Positions 31,755 to 42,631 of a stretch of DNA of 64,000 bases are shown here, piece by piece (position 1 is the stretch's first letter; each line of letters opens with the position of its first letter). The stretch spans positions 1 to 64,000 of the forward strand of contig JBNKCG010000018.1 of assembly GCA_050287605.1 (NCBI GenBank), given 5' to 3'. The DNA is from QQUJ01 sp050287605. Its GTDB lineage: Bacteria; Pseudomonadota; Gammaproteobacteria; QQUJ01. A program made the position numbers and the translations under genes. A model generated the notes under the pieces. The model did not search any database. It saw only the letters and a list, made by a program, of their open reading frames with translations, and was not told where the DNA came from.

Positions 31755-32825
31755 ATGAGTCAGCCGCGTCAACCGATTGAGAGTGGAGTGCCGGATCACA
31801 TGCCGTTCCTGCATCCGCTGATGAAGAAGAACTACGGTCAGTGGAAATGGCATGACCGCCCTCGCCCCGGCGTTCTGCACCACGTCGCGGAGAACGGCGA
31901 CGAGATCTGGACCGTGCGCGCCGGCACCCAGCGCCAGATGGACGTCTTCACCATCCGCAAGCTGTGCGATATCGCCGACCAGTACGCCGAAGGTCACGTG
32001 CGCTTCACCATTCGCAGCAACATCGAATTCATGGTGAGCGAAGAATCCAAGGTACAGCCGCTCATCGACAAGCTGACCGCTGAGGGCTTCCCCATCGGCG
32101 GCACCGGAAACTCGGTGTCGATGATCTCCCACACCCAAGGGTGGTTGCACTGCGACATCCCCGGCACCGACGCCTCGGGCGCGGTGAAGGCGCTGATGGA
32201 CGATCTCATCGCCGAATTCCAGAACGAGGAGATGCCCAACCGCGTGCGCATCACCACTTCGTGCTGCGAGATCAACTGCGGTGGTCAGGGTGACATCGCC
32301 ATCAACATCCAACACACCAAACCGCCCAAGATCAATCACGATCTGGTGGCCAACGTCTGCGAACGCCCCTCGGTGGTGGCTCGCTGCCCGGTGGCGGCCA
32401 TCCGCCCCGCATTGGTCAACGGCAAGCCCTCCCTGGAAGTGGACGAGCGCAAATGCATCTGCTGCGGCGCCTGTTTCCCACCCTGCCCGCCCATGCAGAT
32501 CAATGACCCCGACTACACCAAGTTCGCCATCTGGGTCGGTGGCAAGAACTCCAGCACGCGCAGCAAGCCCACGTTCCACAAGCTGGTCGCGTCAGGGCTG
32601 CCCAACAACCCGCCGCGCTGGCCGGAGGTCTCGGAGGTGGTACGCAAAATCCTAAGTGCCTACAAGGCCGATGCCCGCGAATGGGAGCGCATGAACGAGT
32701 GGATAGACCGCATCGGCTGGCCGCGCTTCTTCGAGCTCACCGAGCTGCCGTTCACCAAGTACCACATCGACGACTGGCGCGGCTCGCGCGCGACGCTGAA
32801 CGCCTCGGCGCAGATACGCTTCTGA
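31755..32825 (+). CDS. dsrB: Reverse dissimilatory sulfite reductase beta subunit
   Basis: A 356-residue partner of DsrA, forming the alpha2beta2 sulfite reductase. The siroheme-binding cysteines are in TTSCCEINCGGQG, and the ferredoxin domain has CICCGACFPPCPPM near residue 235. A GGGAGGAAACG ribosome site precedes the ATG. Length and motifs are standard. Confidence 0.98.
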   Translation: MSQPRQPIESGVPDHMPFLHPLMKKNYGQWKWHDRPRPGVLHHVAENGDEIWTVRAGTQRQMDVFTIRKLCDIADQYAEGHVRFTIRSNIEFMVSEESKVQPLIDKLTAEGFPIGGTGNSVSMISHTQGWLHCDIPGTDASGAVKALMDDLIAEFQNEEMPNRVRITTSCCEINCGGQGDIAINIQHTKPPKINHDLVANVCERPSVVARCPVAAIRPALVNGKPSLEVDERKCICCGACFPPCPPMQINDPDYTKFAIWVGGKNSSTRSKPTFHKLVASGLPNNPPRWPEVSEVVRKILSAYKADAREWERMNEWIDRIGWPRFFELTELPFTKYHIDDWRGSRATLNASAQIRF

Positions 32826-32850
32826 ATCGCCGGGACCGCGGGAGATAGGC

Positions 32851-33243
32851 ATGAAGTTTTCCGTCATGATCAACGAAGGGCCCTATACGCACGAAGCGTC
32901 GGATACGGCCTATCAGTTCGTCCAAGCAGCGCTGGAGAAGGGGCACGAAATCTTTCGCATCTTCTTCTACCACGACGGCGTCAACAACGCGACAGCGCTC
33001 ACTACGCCGCCGCAAGACGATCGCAACGTCGTCAATCGCTGGTCCGAGTTGGCCGAAGCGCACAACCTTGACTTGGTGGTCTGCATCGCAGCCGCCCAAC
33101 GACGCGGTATCGTCGACGAGGACGAGATGAAACGTCACGGCAAGGCCGGCCACAACCTGGCCAAAGGATTCCGGATCTCGGGTCTGGGCCAACTGATCGA
33201 GGCCGGAATCGAAGCCGACCGCCTCGTGGTATTCGGCGACTGA
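32851..33243 (+). CDS. dsrE: Sulfur relay protein DsrE
   Basis: A 130-residue subunit of the cytoplasmic DsrE2F2H2 sulfurtransferase that carries persulfide sulfur to DsrC. The active cysteine is exactly at position 78 (LDLVVCIAAAQRRG), as in the well-studied Allochromatium protein. It lies 25 bases after dsrB and 10 bases before dsrF. The DsrEFH set is characteristic of sulfur-oxidising dsr operons. Confidence 0.97.
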   Translation: MKFSVMINEGPYTHEASDTAYQFVQAALEKGHEIFRIFFYHDGVNNATALTTPPQDDRNVVNRWSELAEAHNLDLVVCIAAAQRRGIVDEDEMKRHGKAGHNLAKGFRISGLGQLIEAGIEADRLVVFGD

Positions 33244-33253
33244 GGGGAAGATC

Positions 33254-33658
33254 ATGGCAACCAAGAAATTTCTCTACGTCAACCGCAAAGCCCCTTACGG
33301 CACCATCTATGCGTTGGAGTCCCTGGAAGTAGTCCTGATCGGGGCCGCGTTCGAACAGGACGTGAGTCTGGTGTTCATGGACGACGGCGTCTACCAGCTG
33401 ACCAAAGGGCAGAATGCAAAAAGCGTCGGCATGAAGACCTTTTCACCCACCTATGCAGCGCTGGGCGACTACGACGTCAACAAAATCTACGTCGACAAGC
33501 AATCCTTGGAGGAACGCGGTCTTACGTTGGACGACCTTCAGCACCTGACCTGGGAAGACGAAAACGAGGATTGGGCTGAGAAGGATTCCATTCACCTCGT
33601 CTCACGCGAAGAGATTGCCGCGATCATGGACGAGCAGGACGTCATTCTGAGCTTCTGA
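33254..33658 (+). CDS. dsrF: Sulfur relay protein DsrF
   Basis: A 134-residue DsrE-fold subunit of the DsrEFH complex. It contains no cysteine, as expected for the structural DsrF/TusC-type subunit. The N-terminus KKFLYVNRKAPYGTIYALE is typical. It is followed by dsrH after 11 bases. Confidence 0.96.
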   Translation: MATKKFLYVNRKAPYGTIYALESLEVVLIGAAFEQDVSLVFMDDGVYQLTKGQNAKSVGMKTFSPTYAALGDYDVNKIYVDKQSLEERGLTLDDLQHLTWEDENEDWAEKDSIHLVSREEIAAIMDEQDVILSF

Positions 33659-33669
33659 GGACCCGCGAT

Positions 33670-33972
33670 ATGATGCTTCACGTAATCAACAAATCCCCTT
33701 TTGAGCGCAACTCTCTGGACAGCTGCCTGCGCACCGTAAACAAAGGCTCGTCGGTACTCTTGATCGAAGACGGCGTGCTCGGCGCACTGGAAGGGACGGC
33801 CATATCCGGCCGGATTCGCGAAGCGATGGGAGACGTTGCGATCTATGTATTGCAGCCCGACCTGGAAACTCGCGGTGTCGCCGACAAAGTGATGGAAGGT
33901 ATCAAAAGCGTGGACTACGGCGGGTTCGTCGATCTCACCGTCGAACACGACGTAGTGCAATCCTGGCTGTAA
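33670..33972 (+). CDS. dsrH: Sulfur relay protein DsrH
   Basis: A 100-residue DsrH/TusB-type subunit. The single functional cysteine is at about position 19 (SLDSCLRTV), close to Cys20 of the studied homologue. Two consecutive ATG codons (33670 and 33673) could start it. A 67-base gap then leads to dsrC. Confidence 0.96.
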   Translation: MMLHVINKSPFERNSLDSCLRTVNKGSSVLLIEDGVLGALEGTAISGRIREAMGDVAIYVLQPDLETRGVADKVMEGIKSVDYGGFVDLTVEHDVVQSWL

Positions 33973-34039
33973 TCAGCCATCCACCGGGTGCTCGTTCATT
34001 TAACGGGCCTACCAGCAGCGTAAGTGTAAGGAGAAAGTG

Positions 34040-34372
34040 ATGGCAATTGATATCAACGGCAAGTCGATCGAGACCGATGAAGAGGGTTACATCATCAACC
34101 TCGCCGATTGGGACGAGGACGTAGCTAACTACCTGGCCAAGGAAGAAGGCGTCGACATGACCGAGAGCCACTGGGAGGTGGTCAACTTCCTGCGCGAATA
34201 CTACGACGAATACCAGATCGCACCGGCGGTGCGCGTGCTGACCAAAGCCATCGGCAAGAAACTCGGCCCGGATAAGGGTAACAGCAAATACCTCTACGAG
34301 CTGTTTCCGTACGGTCCGGCCAAACAGGCCTGCAAAATCGCCGGCCTGCCCAAACCGACCGGCTGTATCTAA
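34040..34372 (+). CDS. dsrC: Sulfur carrier protein DsrC
   Basis: A 110-residue carrier that accepts sulfur from DsrEFH and forms the DsrC trisulfide or persulfide used by DsrAB and DsrMKJOP. The conserved C-terminal arm CKIAGLPKPTGCI carries both redox cysteines, 10 residues apart, with the second one penultimate. The ATG at 34040 is 6 bases after AAGGAG and is preferred to the GTG one codon earlier. A GC-rich hairpin follows the gene. Confidence 0.98.
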   Translation: MAIDINGKSIETDEEGYIINLADWDEDVANYLAKEEGVDMTESHWEVVNFLREYYDEYQIAPAVRVLTKAIGKKLGPDKGNSKYLYELFPYGPAKQACKIAGLPKPTGCI

Positions 34373-34395
34373 TCAGACGTTAGCAAACAATCGGT

Positions 34396-34420
34396 GATCG
34401 GGGGGCCCCGCCCCCCAATC
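34396..34420 (+). terminator. GC-rich hairpin between dsrC and dsrM
   Basis: GATCGGGGGG and CCCCCCAATC form a 10-bp stem with one C/A mismatch and a 5-base loop. There is no T tract. It probably attenuates or protects the mRNA end so that dsrC, needed in excess, is made at a higher level than the membrane complex genes. The structure is seen; the effect is inference. Confidence 0.65.
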
Positions 34421-34449
34421 CACTGCGACCACCGGAGGGGGATATCCGC

Positions 34450-35180
34450 ATGGCGTTGATCGACATCGTGTACAGCGTGGCCTTTTACGCGGCCATGGCG
34501 GTATTCGTCATCGGCGTCGTCCTGCGCATCGCGCTATTCGCGCGTACTCCCGCTCCCCTCAAGATCCCGACCATGCCTGCGCCGGTTACGAAACAGGGTG
34601 TCGTATTGCGCGTGTTCCGGGAAGTGGCGTTTTTCGAAAGCCTGTTCCGCTCCAACAAATGGATATGGTTGTTCGGGTGGGTGTTCCACGTTGCGTTGGC
34701 ATTGGTATTGTTGCGCCATCTGCGTTACTTCACCGATCCCCTATGGAGTTGGGTGGTACTAATCCAGCCGTTTGGAATCTACGCCGGCTTCGCCATGCTC
34801 GGCGGGCTGGTCGCATTGTGGCTGCGGCGCCTCGTGTTGGAACGCATCCGCTACATTTCTGCGCCTTCGGACCACCTGATGCTGTTGCTGCTGATCTTCA
34901 TTGCCTTCAGCGGACTGATGATGAAATTCGTCGCGCACACCGACATCGTCGCGGTCAAGGCGTTCATGCTGGGGCTGTTGCGATTCGACTGGCAGCCGAT
35001 GCCGCACGACACACCGTTTCTGGTTCATCTCGCGTTGGTGATGTTGCTGATGGCAGTCTTTCCGTTCAGCAAGTTGCTCCATGCCCCGGGCGTGTTTTTC
35101 AGCCCCACCCGCAACCAGGTCGATAACTCACGCGAACGCCGCCATCTGGCGCCCTGGGCGCGCGATATGGAGGCTAACTA

Positions 35181-35181
<1 letters not shown>
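34450..35181 (+). CDS. dsrM: DsrM, diheme cytochrome b subunit of DsrMKJOP
   Basis: A 243-residue inner-membrane protein of the NarI type with about five membrane helices. Conserved histidines such as WVFHVALALVLLRH and FVAHTD are candidate heme b ligands. It exchanges electrons between the quinone pool and DsrK. A GGAGGGGG site precedes the ATG. Its stop overlaps the dsrK GTG by one base. Confidence 0.96.
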
Positions 35182-36671
<1,490 letters not shown>

Positions 36672-36713
36672 CCGGAGTATTCACTCCCCCGCTTGGCAGA
36701 GGAGATATCGAAC

Positions 36714-38666
36714 ATGGCAGCATCGCCCGACACGATGAATCAGGAGCAGAAACGCACGTGGCGCCGCTACAAAGACGGCGACACCGAGTACCGCGCCCTG
36801 ACCGATAAGATCTTCCAGGCCGGCTGGTCGCACAAGTGTCCCACGTATATTCAACGCACGCCGCCGTGCCAGGCGAGTTGCCCCAGCGGGCATGACATCC
36901 GCGGCTGGCTCGATATCGTGCGCGGCTTGGAGACTCCGCCGGAAGGGATGAGCTGGCAGGAGTACGCCTTCCAACGCTACACCGCATCCAACCCCTTCCC
37001 CGCCGTGATGGGACGCGTCTGTCCGGCACCGTGTGAAGACGGCTGCAATCGCAACGAGGTGGAAGACAAGGTCGGCATCAACTCGGTAGAACAGTTCATC
37101 GGTGACTATGCCGTTGCCCACAAGTTTGCGTATCCCAAGCCCGAGCAGGAGAGCGGCAAGCGCGTGGCGATCATCGGCGGCGGTCCCGCGGGCCTCGCCT
37201 GCGCGCACCAACTACGCAGCAAAGGACATGGCTGCACCGTCTTCGAATCAGCCTCGGAACTGGGCGGCATGGTCCGCTACGGCATTCCCGGCTATCGCAC
37301 ACCGCGCGAACTGCTCGACGCCGAGATCCAGCGCATCATCGACATGGGCGTCGAAGTCCGCACCAACTGCAAAGTCGGACGGGATATCAGCCTGGAACAA
37401 ATCGAGAACGAATTCGACGCGGTATTCTGGGCCATCGGTGCCCAATCCGGCCGCGCTATGGACGTGCCCGGTGGCGACGCCCCCAACTGCATCACCGGTG
37501 TGGCATTTCTCAACGCCTTCAACGACGGCCGCCTCCAGCACGTTTCCGGCAAAGTGGTAGTCATCGGCGGCGGAGACACCTCCATCGATGTGGCTTCGGT
37601 GGCACGACGCCTGGGTCACATCGAACACATCCATGAGAAGGATCGTCCCGAAAACGCCGTCATGGGCCAAGTGGCGCATGACGTCGCCGCCACCGCCAAG
37701 CGCGAAGGCGCCGAGGTGATGCTGGTGGCCCGCCGTCCCGTCGAACACATGCACGCCGCGCAAAAGGAGATCGAGGACGCCCTGCGCGAAGGCGTCGAGA
37801 TCCGCGGCGGTATGAACCCCAGTGAAATCCTGGTGGGCGAGGATGGGCGCGCTTACGGTCTGAAGCTGATCCAGTGCGAGGAACAGCCCGACGGCAGCGT
37901 GGTCTGCTACCCCGGTACCGACATCGAGGTGGAGGCCGACCTGATCGTCTCCGCCATCGGACAGCAGGGCGACTTCGAGGGAATCGAGGCCTTCAACAAC
38001 GGGCGTGGCCTGATGAACGCGGACAAGCACTTCCGCATCCCCGGCCACGAGGGCCATTTCGTCGGCGGCGACATCATCCGCCCCCATCTGCTGACCACTG
38101 CCATCGGTCAGGCACGCGTCGCCGCCGACAGTATTGACCACTTCCTGCGCGGCGAAGAGTTGCCCAAGCGTCCCAAGATCGACGCCAACCACTTCAGCCT
38201 GTTGCGCAAGCTGCACGAAGCCGGTCTCGACCCCGAAGAGGTACACGAGCCGACCCGTGGAACGTCGGAAGCGAAATTCGCCGTTCACAATTTCGACTCG
38301 CGCGCCGCGCAGGAGGTAATTCCCGCCGACCAACTCTATCTCGGCTACTTCAGCTACACGCCGCGCCTGCGCCGCGAAGAGCGTCACGTTACGTCTGACG
38401 ACGTACTGGGCGATTTCGGCGAACGCGTGGTGGGCCTGACCGAAGAGCAGGCGATCGAGGAAGCCAAGCGTTGCATGAGTTGCGGCCTCTGCGTCGAGTG
38501 CGACGCGTGTGTGGTCTATTGCCCGCAGGATGCGGTCTATAGGGTGGGCAAAAAGGACCGCACCACCGGTCGGTACGTGGATACCGACTACACCAAGTGC
38601 ATCGGTTGCCACATCTGCCAGGACGTCTGCCCCACCGGTTACATCCAGATGGGACTCGGTGAGTAG
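36714..38666 (+). CDS. dsrL: DsrL, NAD(P)H-linked flavoprotein of the Dsr pathway
   Basis: A 650-residue iron-sulfur flavoprotein related to the small subunit of glutamate synthase. It transfers electrons from DsrAB to NAD(P)+ in sulfur oxidation. An N-terminal cluster region (CQASCPSGHD and CPAPCEDGCNRN) is followed by FAD- and NAD-binding GXGXXG motifs (IIGGGPAGLACA and VVIGGGDTSIDVA). A C-terminal ferredoxin domain has CMSCGLCVECDAC and CIGCHICQDVCPTG. The ATG at 36714 has GAGGAG 9 bases upstream and is preferred to a TTG seven codons earlier. Confidence 0.96.
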   Translation: MAASPDTMNQEQKRTWRRYKDGDTEYRALTDKIFQAGWSHKCPTYIQRTPPCQASCPSGHDIRGWLDIVRGLETPPEGMSWQEYAFQRYTASNPFPAVMGRVCPAPCEDGCNRNEVEDKVGINSVEQFIGDYAVAHKFAYPKPEQESGKRVAIIGGGPAGLACAHQLRSKGHGCTVFESASELGGMVRYGIPGYRTPRELLDAEIQRIIDMGVEVRTNCKVGRDISLEQIENEFDAVFWAIGAQSGRAMDVPGGDAPNCITGVAFLNAFNDGRLQHVSGKVVVIGGGDTSIDVASVARRLGHIEHIHEKDRPENAVMGQVAHDVAATAKREGAEVMLVARRPVEHMHAAQKEIEDALREGVEIRGGMNPSEILVGEDGRAYGLKLIQCEEQPDGSVVCYPGTDIEVEADLIVSAIGQQGDFEGIEAFNNGRGLMNADKHFRIPGHEGHFVGGDIIRPHLLTTAIGQARVAADSIDHFLRGEELPKRPKIDANHFSLLRKLHEAGLDPEEVHEPTRGTSEAKFAVHNFDSRAAQEVIPADQLYLGYFSYTPRLRREERHVTSDDVLGDFGERVVGLTEEQAIEEAKRCMSCGLCVECDACVVYCPQDAVYRVGKKDRTTGRYVDTDYTKCIGCHICQDVCPTGYIQMGLGE

Positions 38667-38682
38667 GCGCAGGGCTCCGACG

Positions 38683-39054
38683 ATGACATGCTGCAGACGT
38701 TTGGGAAGAGTGCTGGTGTTGCTGCTGGCGATTGCGGGTAGTGCCGGCGCGGCGGATTCGCGGGTTCCCCTACCCCACCCCGCTCCGGCGCTGGGTGACA
38801 GTTGCGTAGAGGACACGAGCTTCATGCGCCGCAACCACATGAAGCTGCTCATGCATCAGCGCGGCGAAACCGTGCATCGCGGAATCCGCACGAAGAAGTA
38901 CAGTTTGAAAAACTGTCTCACCTGTCACGCACCCGAGAAACCGACCGCGGATCAGTCCACGCCACAACACTTTTGCCAAAGTTGCCATGCTTACGCCGGC
39001 GTGCGAATCGATTGTTTCGAGTGCCACGCGCGCTACGCCGAGCCCCAGCAATAA
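38683..39054 (+). CDS. dsrJ: DsrJ, triheme cytochrome c subunit
   Basis: A 123-residue periplasmic cytochrome of the DsrMKJOP complex. Three CXXCH heme sites are visible: CLTCH, CQSCH and CFECH. The N-terminal RLGRVLVLLLAIAGSAGAAD is a signal or anchor segment. An alternative GTG start at 38659 overlaps the dsrL stop; the ATG at 38683 gives a more usual signal peptide, but neither has a strong ribosome site. Confidence 0.93.
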   Translation: MTCCRRLGRVLVLLLAIAGSAGAADSRVPLPHPAPALGDSCVEDTSFMRRNHMKLLMHQRGETVHRGIRTKKYSLKNCLTCHAPEKPTADQSTPQHFCQSCHAYAGVRIDCFECHARYAEPQQ

Positions 39055-39062
39055 GGACCGCC

Positions 39063-39821
39063 ATGAGCGAGAACCCCACTCCCAATCAGCCGCCCGTAGA
39101 CGCGAGCCGTCGCCGCTGGTTGCAGGGCTCTGCTGCAGCGGTATTGGTCACCGTCGCCCCCGGCGTGCTGCTGTGGCGCTCTCCCGCCGCGCGCGAAGCG
39201 GACCAACCCGCAAACGCCGCCGTACGCTGGGGCATGTTGATCTTCGCCGATCGCTGCCAGGAAGGTTGTTCCGACTGCGTGGACGCGTGCAACAAAGAGA
39301 ATGGCTTGCGCGGACACCGCCGGCCTGCCACCGATGCACAGTGGATACGCAAACTCACCGTGCGCGACCCGGCGACGGGCAATACACAGTCGCTGCCCAT
39401 GATGTGCCAACACTGTGAGCATCCGCCCTGCGTAGACGTCTGCCCGACAGGTGCCTCGTTCAAACGTGCCGACGGCATCGTTCTGGTGGACAAGCACATC
39501 TGCATCGGCTGCCGCTACTGCATGATGGCCTGCCCCTATAAGGCGCGTTCGTTTGTGCACGAGGAACTGACTGACCAAAAACCCTACGCACCGCGCGGCA
39601 AAGGTACGGTGGAATCCTGCACGATGTGCGTACACCGAATCGACGTCGGGCGCGAACCGGCTTGCGTTGAAGCATGCGCTGCAGCGGGTCATCAGGCCAT
39701 CCTGTTCGGCGATCTCAACGATCCCCACAGTGCCATCAGTACCAAATTGCGCGAACTGGGTGCGTCTCGGGTCCGCAACGATCTTGGAACCAATCCCGGT
39801 ATCTTTTACCGCGGTATCTGA
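39063..39821 (+). CDS. dsrO: DsrO, periplasmic iron-sulfur subunit
   Basis: A 252-residue ferredoxin-like subunit of DsrMKJOP. A twin-arginine signal, SRRRWLQGSAAAVLV, is at residues 14-28, so it is exported folded. Four cysteine clusters are present: CQEGCSDCVDAC, CQHCEHPPCVDVCPTG, CIGCRYCMMACPYK, and CTMCVHR with PACVEAC. It starts 8 bases after dsrJ with an AAGGA site. Confidence 0.96.
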   Translation: MSENPTPNQPPVDASRRRWLQGSAAAVLVTVAPGVLLWRSPAAREADQPANAAVRWGMLIFADRCQEGCSDCVDACNKENGLRGHRRPATDAQWIRKLTVRDPATGNTQSLPMMCQHCEHPPCVDVCPTGASFKRADGIVLVDKHICIGCRYCMMACPYKARSFVHEELTDQKPYAPRGKGTVESCTMCVHRIDVGREPACVEACAAAGHQAILFGDLNDPHSAISTKLRELGASRVRNDLGTNPGIFYRGI

Positions 39822-39842
39822 ACCCGGGAATAAGGGCAGACC

Positions 39843-41057
39843 ATGTCGACGATCACGTTCCGCACCATCGAGGGCAAGAGTTCACCGTACTACACCTTGC
39901 TCGCCATACTCGGTGTCCTGGTCTTGGCGGGACTCGGCTCCGCCTGGTACATGGAGCACAACGGCCACTACGTCACCGGGATGAGCAATCAGATCGTGTG
40001 GGGAATGCCGCACGTGTTCGCGGTGTTTCTCATCGTCTCCGCGTCTGGCGCGCTGAACGCCGCGTCCGTGGGATCGGTGTTCGGGCACCTTGAATACAAA
40101 CCCCTGGCACCGTTGTCTGCGCTGTTGGCCATTTCGCTGCTGGTCGGCGGACTCTCTGTCCTGGTATTGGATTTGGGGCGTCCCGACCGACTCATCGTGG
40201 CCATGACAACCTACAACTTCAAATCGATATTCGCCTGGAACATCTATCTCTACGTGGGCTTCCTGGTGGTGGTCGCCGTCTACCTGTGGTGGATGCTGGA
40301 GCGACGCATGTACCGCTACCACCGCATCGCCGGTTTCGTCGCCTTCGTATGGCGCCTGGTGCTGACCACCGGTACCGGCTCCATCTTCGGCTTCCTGGTG
40401 GCGCGCGAAGCCTACGACAGCGCCGTCATGGCGCCGCTGTTCATCTCCATGTCGCTATCGTTCGGCTTGGCCATCATCATGCTGGTGCTCAATTTCAGCT
40501 GCCAAACCGCGCACCGCCGCATCAATCGCGAACTGTTGCTGCGTCTGTCGCGTCTGCTGGCCGTCTTTGTCGCGGGGGTGCTCTACTTCACCGCCGTACA
40601 GCATTTGACCAACCTCTACGCGGCCGAACACCAGGGCGTCGAGCACTTTATTTTGTTCTCCGACAACAATTTCTCGCAATTATTCTGGGTCGGCCAGGTG
40701 TTGTTCGGCGGAGTGATCCCACTGATCATTCTGCTGCATCCGGATTTCCGTATCAAAATGGGCTGGGTGACCGTCGCCTCGATCCTGGTAGTCGTTGGCG
40801 GCCTGTGCCAAATCTACGTCATCATCGTCGGCGGCCAGGCCTATCCCCTGGTGCTGTTTCCCGGTAAAGAGGTCACCAGCAGTTTCTTCGACGGACAGGT
40901 CAATCAATACGCGGCCACGTTGCCCGAGCTGCTGCTGGGCCTGGGTGGCATGGCGTTCGCGCTGCTGATTCTGTCGCTCACCGTCAAGTTGTTGCCGATG
41001 ATGCCGCAGTGCCGCGAAGATCCACGCGAGTCGGACGATGCGAAGCCGGCCCAATAG
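39843..41057 (+). CDS. dsrP: DsrP, NrfD-type membrane subunit
   Basis: A 404-residue integral membrane protein of the NrfD/PsrC family with about ten helices, thought to interact with quinones. Typical features are the motif LDLGRPDRLIVAMTTYNFKSIFAWNIYLY around residue 110 and repeated helix pairs. It completes the DsrMKJOP set. The dsrN gene follows after 53 bases. Confidence 0.95.
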   Translation: MSTITFRTIEGKSSPYYTLLAILGVLVLAGLGSAWYMEHNGHYVTGMSNQIVWGMPHVFAVFLIVSASGALNAASVGSVFGHLEYKPLAPLSALLAISLLVGGLSVLVLDLGRPDRLIVAMTTYNFKSIFAWNIYLYVGFLVVVAVYLWWMLERRMYRYHRIAGFVAFVWRLVLTTGTGSIFGFLVAREAYDSAVMAPLFISMSLSFGLAIIMLVLNFSCQTAHRRINRELLLRLSRLLAVFVAGVLYFTAVQHLTNLYAAEHQGVEHFILFSDNNFSQLFWVGQVLFGGVIPLIILLHPDFRIKMGWVTVASILVVVGGLCQIYVIIVGGQAYPLVLFPGKEVTSSFFDGQVNQYAATLPELLLGLGGMAFALLILSLTVKLLPMMPQCREDPRESDDAKPAQ

Positions 41058-41110
41058 TATGCCCGTAACGGGCCGCTGAGCAGGCACGGCCCCGCCCGCG
41101 GACCGACTCC

Positions 41111-42529
41111 ATGCCACGTCTCTACATTTCCGCCGCTCGACAATCCTCCGGGAAGACCGCCGTCAGCGTAGGCATCGCTGCCGCGCTGGCCGCGCGCGGC
41201 CTCGCACCTCAGCCGTTCAAAAAGGGGCCCGACTATATCGACTCCATGTGGCTCGCGCAGGCGGCCGGGCGTCCCTGCATCAACCTCGATTTCCATACCA
41301 TGGATCGGGAAACCATCCGCGCCACCTTGACTCGTTACGCCGACCAAACCCAATTCGCGCTGATCGAGGGTACCAAAGGGCTGTTCGACGGCATCGATGT
41401 CGAAGGCAGCGACAGTAACGCCGCGCTGGCGAAGCTTATCGAGGCGCCCGTGGTGCTGGTGATTGACGCCAAAGGCATGACCCGCGGTGTCGTCCCGTTG
41501 CTGCTGGGCTACACAAACTTCGACCCGGAGCTGAACATCTCGGGGGTCATCCTCAACAATCTCAGTGGCGCGAGGCACGAATCGAAAATCCGCGCGGCGA
41601 TCGACCGCTACCTCGACGTCCCCGTCCTGGGCGCCATCCCGCGCGATACGCGCATGGCACTGACCATGCGCCACTTGGGATTGATTCCCAGCAACGAAGC
41701 CGATGATGCGGAACAGCGGATCACGGCGCTGCGCGAGTGTATCGAGGCTCACGTCGACCTCGACACCATCACGACCATCGCCAGCGACGCACCGGCCCTT
41801 GCCGCCAAGCCATTGGATCTCGGACCGCACAGCGACGCGCCGCGGCTGCGTATCGGAATCGCGCGCGATTCGGCGTTCGGTTTCTACTATCCCGACGATC
41901 TCGAGCGGCTCGAACACGCCGGTGCCGATCTGGTCACCATCGACACCCTCCGCGACCCGCACCTACCCGACGTCGACGGCCTGCTTATCGGTGGCGGTTT
42001 CCCTGAAACGCACCTGCGTGCACTGCAGGACAACGCGAGCCTGCGCGGCGAGATCCGACAGGCGATCGACGACGGGCTACCCTGTTACGCAGAATGCGGC
42101 GGACTGATGTACTTGTCGCGGGCTATCACCTGGCAGGGCGAGCGCTACGAAATGGCGGGTGCACTGCCCGGCGAAGTCACCATGCACGCGAAACCCGTCG
42201 GCCGGGGCTATACCGTGCTGGAAGCGACCGACGACCACCCGTGGTACGGCGTGCCGGGAACCGAGCAGCCTGAACACTACCCCGCGCACGAATTCCACTA
42301 CTCGTCGATCGAGGGACTACCCTCCGACACGCGGTACGCTTTCCGGGTGCGTCGTGGCGTGGGAGTGGACGGTACCCATGACGGGATCGTCCACCGTAAT
42401 CTGCTCGCCTGCTATTGCCACTTCCGCGATGTGGGAAGCAACCACTGGACGAGCCGTTTCGCGGCCTTCGTCCGCCGGCACAAGCAAAACCGTCTGTCGC
42501 AGACGTCCCGCACCCGCGTCCAAGGATAG
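41111..42529 (+). CDS. dsrN: DsrN, siroheme amidase (CobB/CbiA-like)
   Basis: A 472-residue glutamine-dependent amidase. The N-terminal P-loop RQSSGKTAVSVGIAAALA and the C-terminal GATase-3 domain with catalytic cysteine in CYAECGGLMYL match cobyrinate a,c-diamide synthase. In dsr operons this protein is taken to amidate siroheme to the siro(haem)amide used by DsrAB. No cobalamin genes surround it, which supports the DsrN role. It is the last dsr gene here; dsrR and dsrS do not follow. Confidence 0.93.
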   Translation: MPRLYISAARQSSGKTAVSVGIAAALAARGLAPQPFKKGPDYIDSMWLAQAAGRPCINLDFHTMDRETIRATLTRYADQTQFALIEGTKGLFDGIDVEGSDSNAALAKLIEAPVVLVIDAKGMTRGVVPLLLGYTNFDPELNISGVILNNLSGARHESKIRAAIDRYLDVPVLGAIPRDTRMALTMRHLGLIPSNEADDAEQRITALRECIEAHVDLDTITTIASDAPALAAKPLDLGPHSDAPRLRIGIARDSAFGFYYPDDLERLEHAGADLVTIDTLRDPHLPDVDGLLIGGGFPETHLRALQDNASLRGEIRQAIDDGLPCYAECGGLMYLSRAITWQGERYEMAGALPGEVTMHAKPVGRGYTVLEATDDHPWYGVPGTEQPEHYPAHEFHYSSIEGLPSDTRYAFRVRRGVGVDGTHDGIVHRNLLACYCHFRDVGSNHWTSRFAAFVRRHKQNRLSQTSRTRVQG

Positions 42530-42631
42530 GTCGCTCCCTGGAACCAACGCTCCCCCTCCCCTATGGATGGGGCCCGTTGAGGGGTATACTCAAGTTGAGA
42601 AAATTACTTGGTCTGCTCGTGACAGACAGCC
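42530..42631 (+). promoter_or_regulatory. Intergenic region before the NarXL-like pair
   Basis: The 102 bases contain AGGGGTA at about 42584, which matches one half of the NarL heptamer consensus. The preceding heptamer is only a partial match to the inverted half. It could be an autoregulatory site for the following response regulator. This is a weak, motif-only call. Confidence 0.25.

Noticed and set aside
41111..42529. Cobyrinate a,c-diamide synthase for cobalamin synthesis
   Set aside because: The fold is the same, but position directly after dsrP and absence of cobalamin genes favour DsrN.
42570..42600. NarL 7-2-7 operator upstream of the NarX-like gene
   Set aside because: Only one half-site (AGGGGTA) matches well. 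The other half is poor, so it is kept as a weak note only.
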